DNA from: Hedera helix
Lineage: Eukaryota; Streptophyta; Magnoliopsida; Apiales; Araliaceae
NCBI GenBank assembly: GCA_947179155.2
Contig: OX359281.1
Location: 39,407,967-39,471,966 of the forward strand
Direction: 5' to 3'
DNA length: 64,000 nucleotides
Position 1 is the first letter of the stretch. Every line of letters starts with the position of its first letter. The notes beneath the pieces are model-generated. The model was not told the origin of the DNA. It was given only the letters and a program-made list of their open reading frames with translations, and did not search any database. Shown in pieces: positions 61,484-64,000 of the stretch. A program made the translations under genes and the position numbers.

Positions 61484-63740
61484 ATGGATGATAATTTAGA
61501 GGATGAAGTATGGGATATTGATGAATGTGGTGATAATGTAGACAATACTGAAATTGATGTAGGGAATAGGAGAATTGAAGGGAAGAGTTTTGAGTTAATA
61601 GAAGAAATTGGAAGTGATGAAGGTATAGAAAATTTTATTTTTAATCCACAAGTAGCCGACCATCTCAAATCTAGTGTTAGAAAAGAATTCCAAACAATAG
61701 ATGAAGTTAAAGATTTCTACAATGCATTTGTTAAAGAGGTGGGATTTAGTATTCGAAGTTGGGCTACTAAAAAAATTGAAAGAATTGATGAAGTGAAAAG
61801 GAAAAAGTATGTTTATTTTAAACAAGGTAAAGGAATAATAATTGCGGATGTTGAAATTAAAAGGCGTCGAGGATCGATAAAAGAGAATTGTAAATCAAAG
61901 GTTGTTGTGTTGAAAATAAATTATGGGGCATATGTAGTCACCCAATTTATTGAGAGCCATAGTCACCATTTGACAACTTCATCAAAGAAGCATTTATTAA
62001 GATCTCATTGAAGTGTTTCGAGTGCACAAAAGTGTTTGACTCAACAACTTGTCATGATAAATATACCCTCACATCAACAATTTAATTTTCTTGGAGTACA
62101 GGCTGGAGGGTTTGAAAACATTGGGTGTACACAACAAGATTTATATAATTATATATGAAAGGGATAAATGTAATAAGTTGAAGGGGTATGACGGAGAAAT
62201 GTTGACTGAGTTTTACAAATTAGAAAAAGGCAAGAATCTATCATTCACTTATGAAATTAAGGTCGATAATGAACAGATGATAACATATTATTTTTGGGCT
62301 GATGCTACCTCTAGAAGGGCATATAATTTTTATGGTGATGTAATTATCTTCGATACGACATACAACACTAATCGCTATGGGCTGATTTTTGCACCACTGA
62401 TGAGAGTTAACAAACATGGTCAAACCATAATTTTTGCTTGTGCATTCTTAAGTGACGAGACCTCGAATTCATTTGTTTGGCTATTCAACAAATTTTTAAA
62501 GGTTATGCCAGCTGATGCCCCTAAAATGATCATTACTGATCAAGATCCCACGATGCCTAAAGCAATTTTAGAAACTCTTCCGAATACATTTCATAGATAC
62601 TGTAGTTGGCATATATATTGACAAAGTTTTTTGAAAAGCTAGACTCGATGAAGTATAACGCTCACTATAATGAATTTGCCAATTGTATTTGGAAGTCGGA
62701 GTCTAAAGAAGAGTTTGATTTGACATGGACGAAGCTTGTTGGGAGGAGCGGGTTACATGACAACAAATGGTTACAAGCAATGTATGAAATTCGTTCAAAT
62801 TGGATGCTTGCTTATTGTAATCATGTTTTCTCAGCCAATATGTCAAGTAGCCAGTGTGCGGAATTCATTAGTTGATTTCATGATTCAATTTACTAGGGGC
62901 TAGTACGCCAACGTCAAGAAGAGTTGTTGGCCGATCACAAAGATTTAATTGAGAAGCCTAAAATGAAGATGAATCATAACTTTTTGTTCCAAATGGTTGA
63001 TATTTATACTCGGAAAATATTTTCTAAATTCCAAGATGAGACATGAGATTGCTTGAATTACCGTTTTGAGCTTATCAAGGAGAGTGACAATCAATGCGTG
63101 TTTCAAGTTCATAAAAAAAAGTATTGACATGTAGAGTGCAAAAACTTATTTATGACAAAAAATTGGGTTTTATTTCATGTAGTTCCCACAAGTTTGAGAG
63201 TATGGGGATACCATGTAGATATGTGCTTGGTTACTTGCACAAAATGCATGATTTTGATGAATTACCACAACAATACATCTTGAAAAGGTGGACTAAGAAG
63301 GCAAACTCCATGATAGTGATCGATAATAAAAGTGGCATAATGATAAATAGTGACAAAGAATATCTAATCAAACGGAGTGAATTAATTCAATGTTCTTTGG
63401 ATGTTATTGATAAAGCCCTTATAAGCTAAGAAGAAATTAATATTTATAAAGATGTTTTGGCTCATGCACTCGAATCAATCAATCTTATTGTAGATAGTGG
63501 TAAAAGTTCACAATGTGAAATTGGTGTAAGTGTAGTCTCCAGGAAAATGAGTTGCAATAAGGACCATATTTATAACGAACTAAATCAAGTTAGGGCAAAA
63601 GGATGTGGCAGAAGACTTAAATGAATGAAAGAAAGGGCTTTAGGGAAGGCAAATAACTCAAAGGCTAGACGTTGTCATGGCTGTGGCAAAGTTGGACAAT
63701 CACATAACAAAAGAAATTGTCCAATAGTTTCACATCGGTA
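61484..63740 (+). pseudogene. FAR1-related (FRS5-like) gene, broken
   Basis: The ATG at 61484 follows an acceptor-like GTGCAG|GTT. Domains in order: acidic N-terminus; FAR1 DNA-binding domain (EFQTIDEVKDFYNAF, GFSIRSWATKK, KEN-CKSKVV, ESHSHHL); MULE transposase core (YFWADATSRRAY, FDTTYNTNRYG, ITDQDPTM, TFHRYCSWH); SWIM region (63170-63260); and a CxxCx(6)Hx(4)C-type motif (RRCHGCGKVGQSHNKRNCP) near 63670-63720. Breaks: a stop right after LLRSH (62009-62011, TGA where the family has Arg); a frameshift after DLYNY; an extra AT in CATATATATTG (62608) that shifts the frame; a deletion plus stops after SSSQCAEFIS; and stops near 63045. The SWIM ligands read CSS..CRY instead of CxC..CxH. Intact members are transcription factors domesticated from Mutator-like transposases, acting in phytochrome A signalling. 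Confidence 0.88.
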
Positions 63741-64000
63741 AGTAATATTTATATAATAGTAAACATTTTTTTCTATCTCAATATTTAAATGATGAGTGTT
63801 ATTTTGGCTTTTATGTAGAAAGTGCAACAACGTTTTCAAGTTCAGAGGATGATAGTCATACTTTCAAATGTTTGGTCATTTTTTTTTATTTGTCTCACAT
63901 ATTAGTCTAATATTCAGTCTACATAACTATAAGAATATTGACATGGACAATCACCATCTTCAACCTTCGTATTTTAATGTGCAGGAGATTCAACGACTCA
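63741..64000. other. Right edge, no gene seen
   Basis: AT-rich. A KCNNVFKFRG-like reading (near 63820) could continue the broken FAR1-like gene after an intron, but it is too short to judge. Confidence 0.3.

Overview
This looks like nuclear DNA of a flowering plant, most likely a eudicot. It is AT-rich, its genes are split by GT-AG introns, its protein families are plant-specific (RHA2-type RING-H2, CONSTANS-like, tandem CCCH, FAR1/FRS, ALFIN-like), and it is crowded with plant-type transposons. I see no prokaryotic or organellar signal, no tRNA or rRNA gene and no CRISPR. The species cannot be named from the window.

Layout. 1-5387 is nested long terminal repeats: a 3.3-kb solo LTR (1212-4556, minus orientation, perfect 5-bp target duplication) sits inside an older LTR-like sequence. 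7811-8311 is an intact single-exon RHA2-like RING-H2 E3 ligase gene flanked by three foldback elements. 9.1-15.6 kb is gene-free, with a large foldback and a textbook hAT-type element (13255-14020) full of GGCCTG repeats. 15591-21131 is a tandem segmental duplication of about 2.5 and 3.0 kb; each copy has a TATA box and a conserved 31-32 codon ORF on the minus strand. 21-27.8 kb is gene-poor. 27821-31297 is a small LTR retroelement whose interior is a mosaic of intron-free pieces of unrelated host genes: ALFIN-like, casein kinase 2 alpha and acylamino-acid-releasing enzyme, plus pieces I cannot name. It is the most unusual object here.

33756-35317 (minus) is an intact tandem CCCH zinc-finger gene. 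38715-43244 (minus) is a CONSTANS-like B-box gene that is frameshifted by an exact 17-bp tandem duplication and has a decayed CCT domain. 45853-47152 is a PIF/Harbinger-type element stuffed with about 0.9 kb of ATT repeat. 49135-53090 (minus) is an intact six-exon gene for a Rad60/NFATC2IP-type SUMO-like protein. 53495-54804 is a long-TIR Mutator-like element. 56.65-58.36 kb (minus) is a dead Ty3/gypsy pol. 61484-63740 (plus) is a broken FAR1/FRS gene with a probable non-coding first exon near 58.6 kb and a candidate solo LTR in the leader intron.

The three intact genes are unrelated functionally: ubiquitin ligation in hormone signalling, mRNA binding, and SUMO-like or genome-maintenance roles. 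The rest of the window is mostly a record of transposition, gene capture and gene decay.
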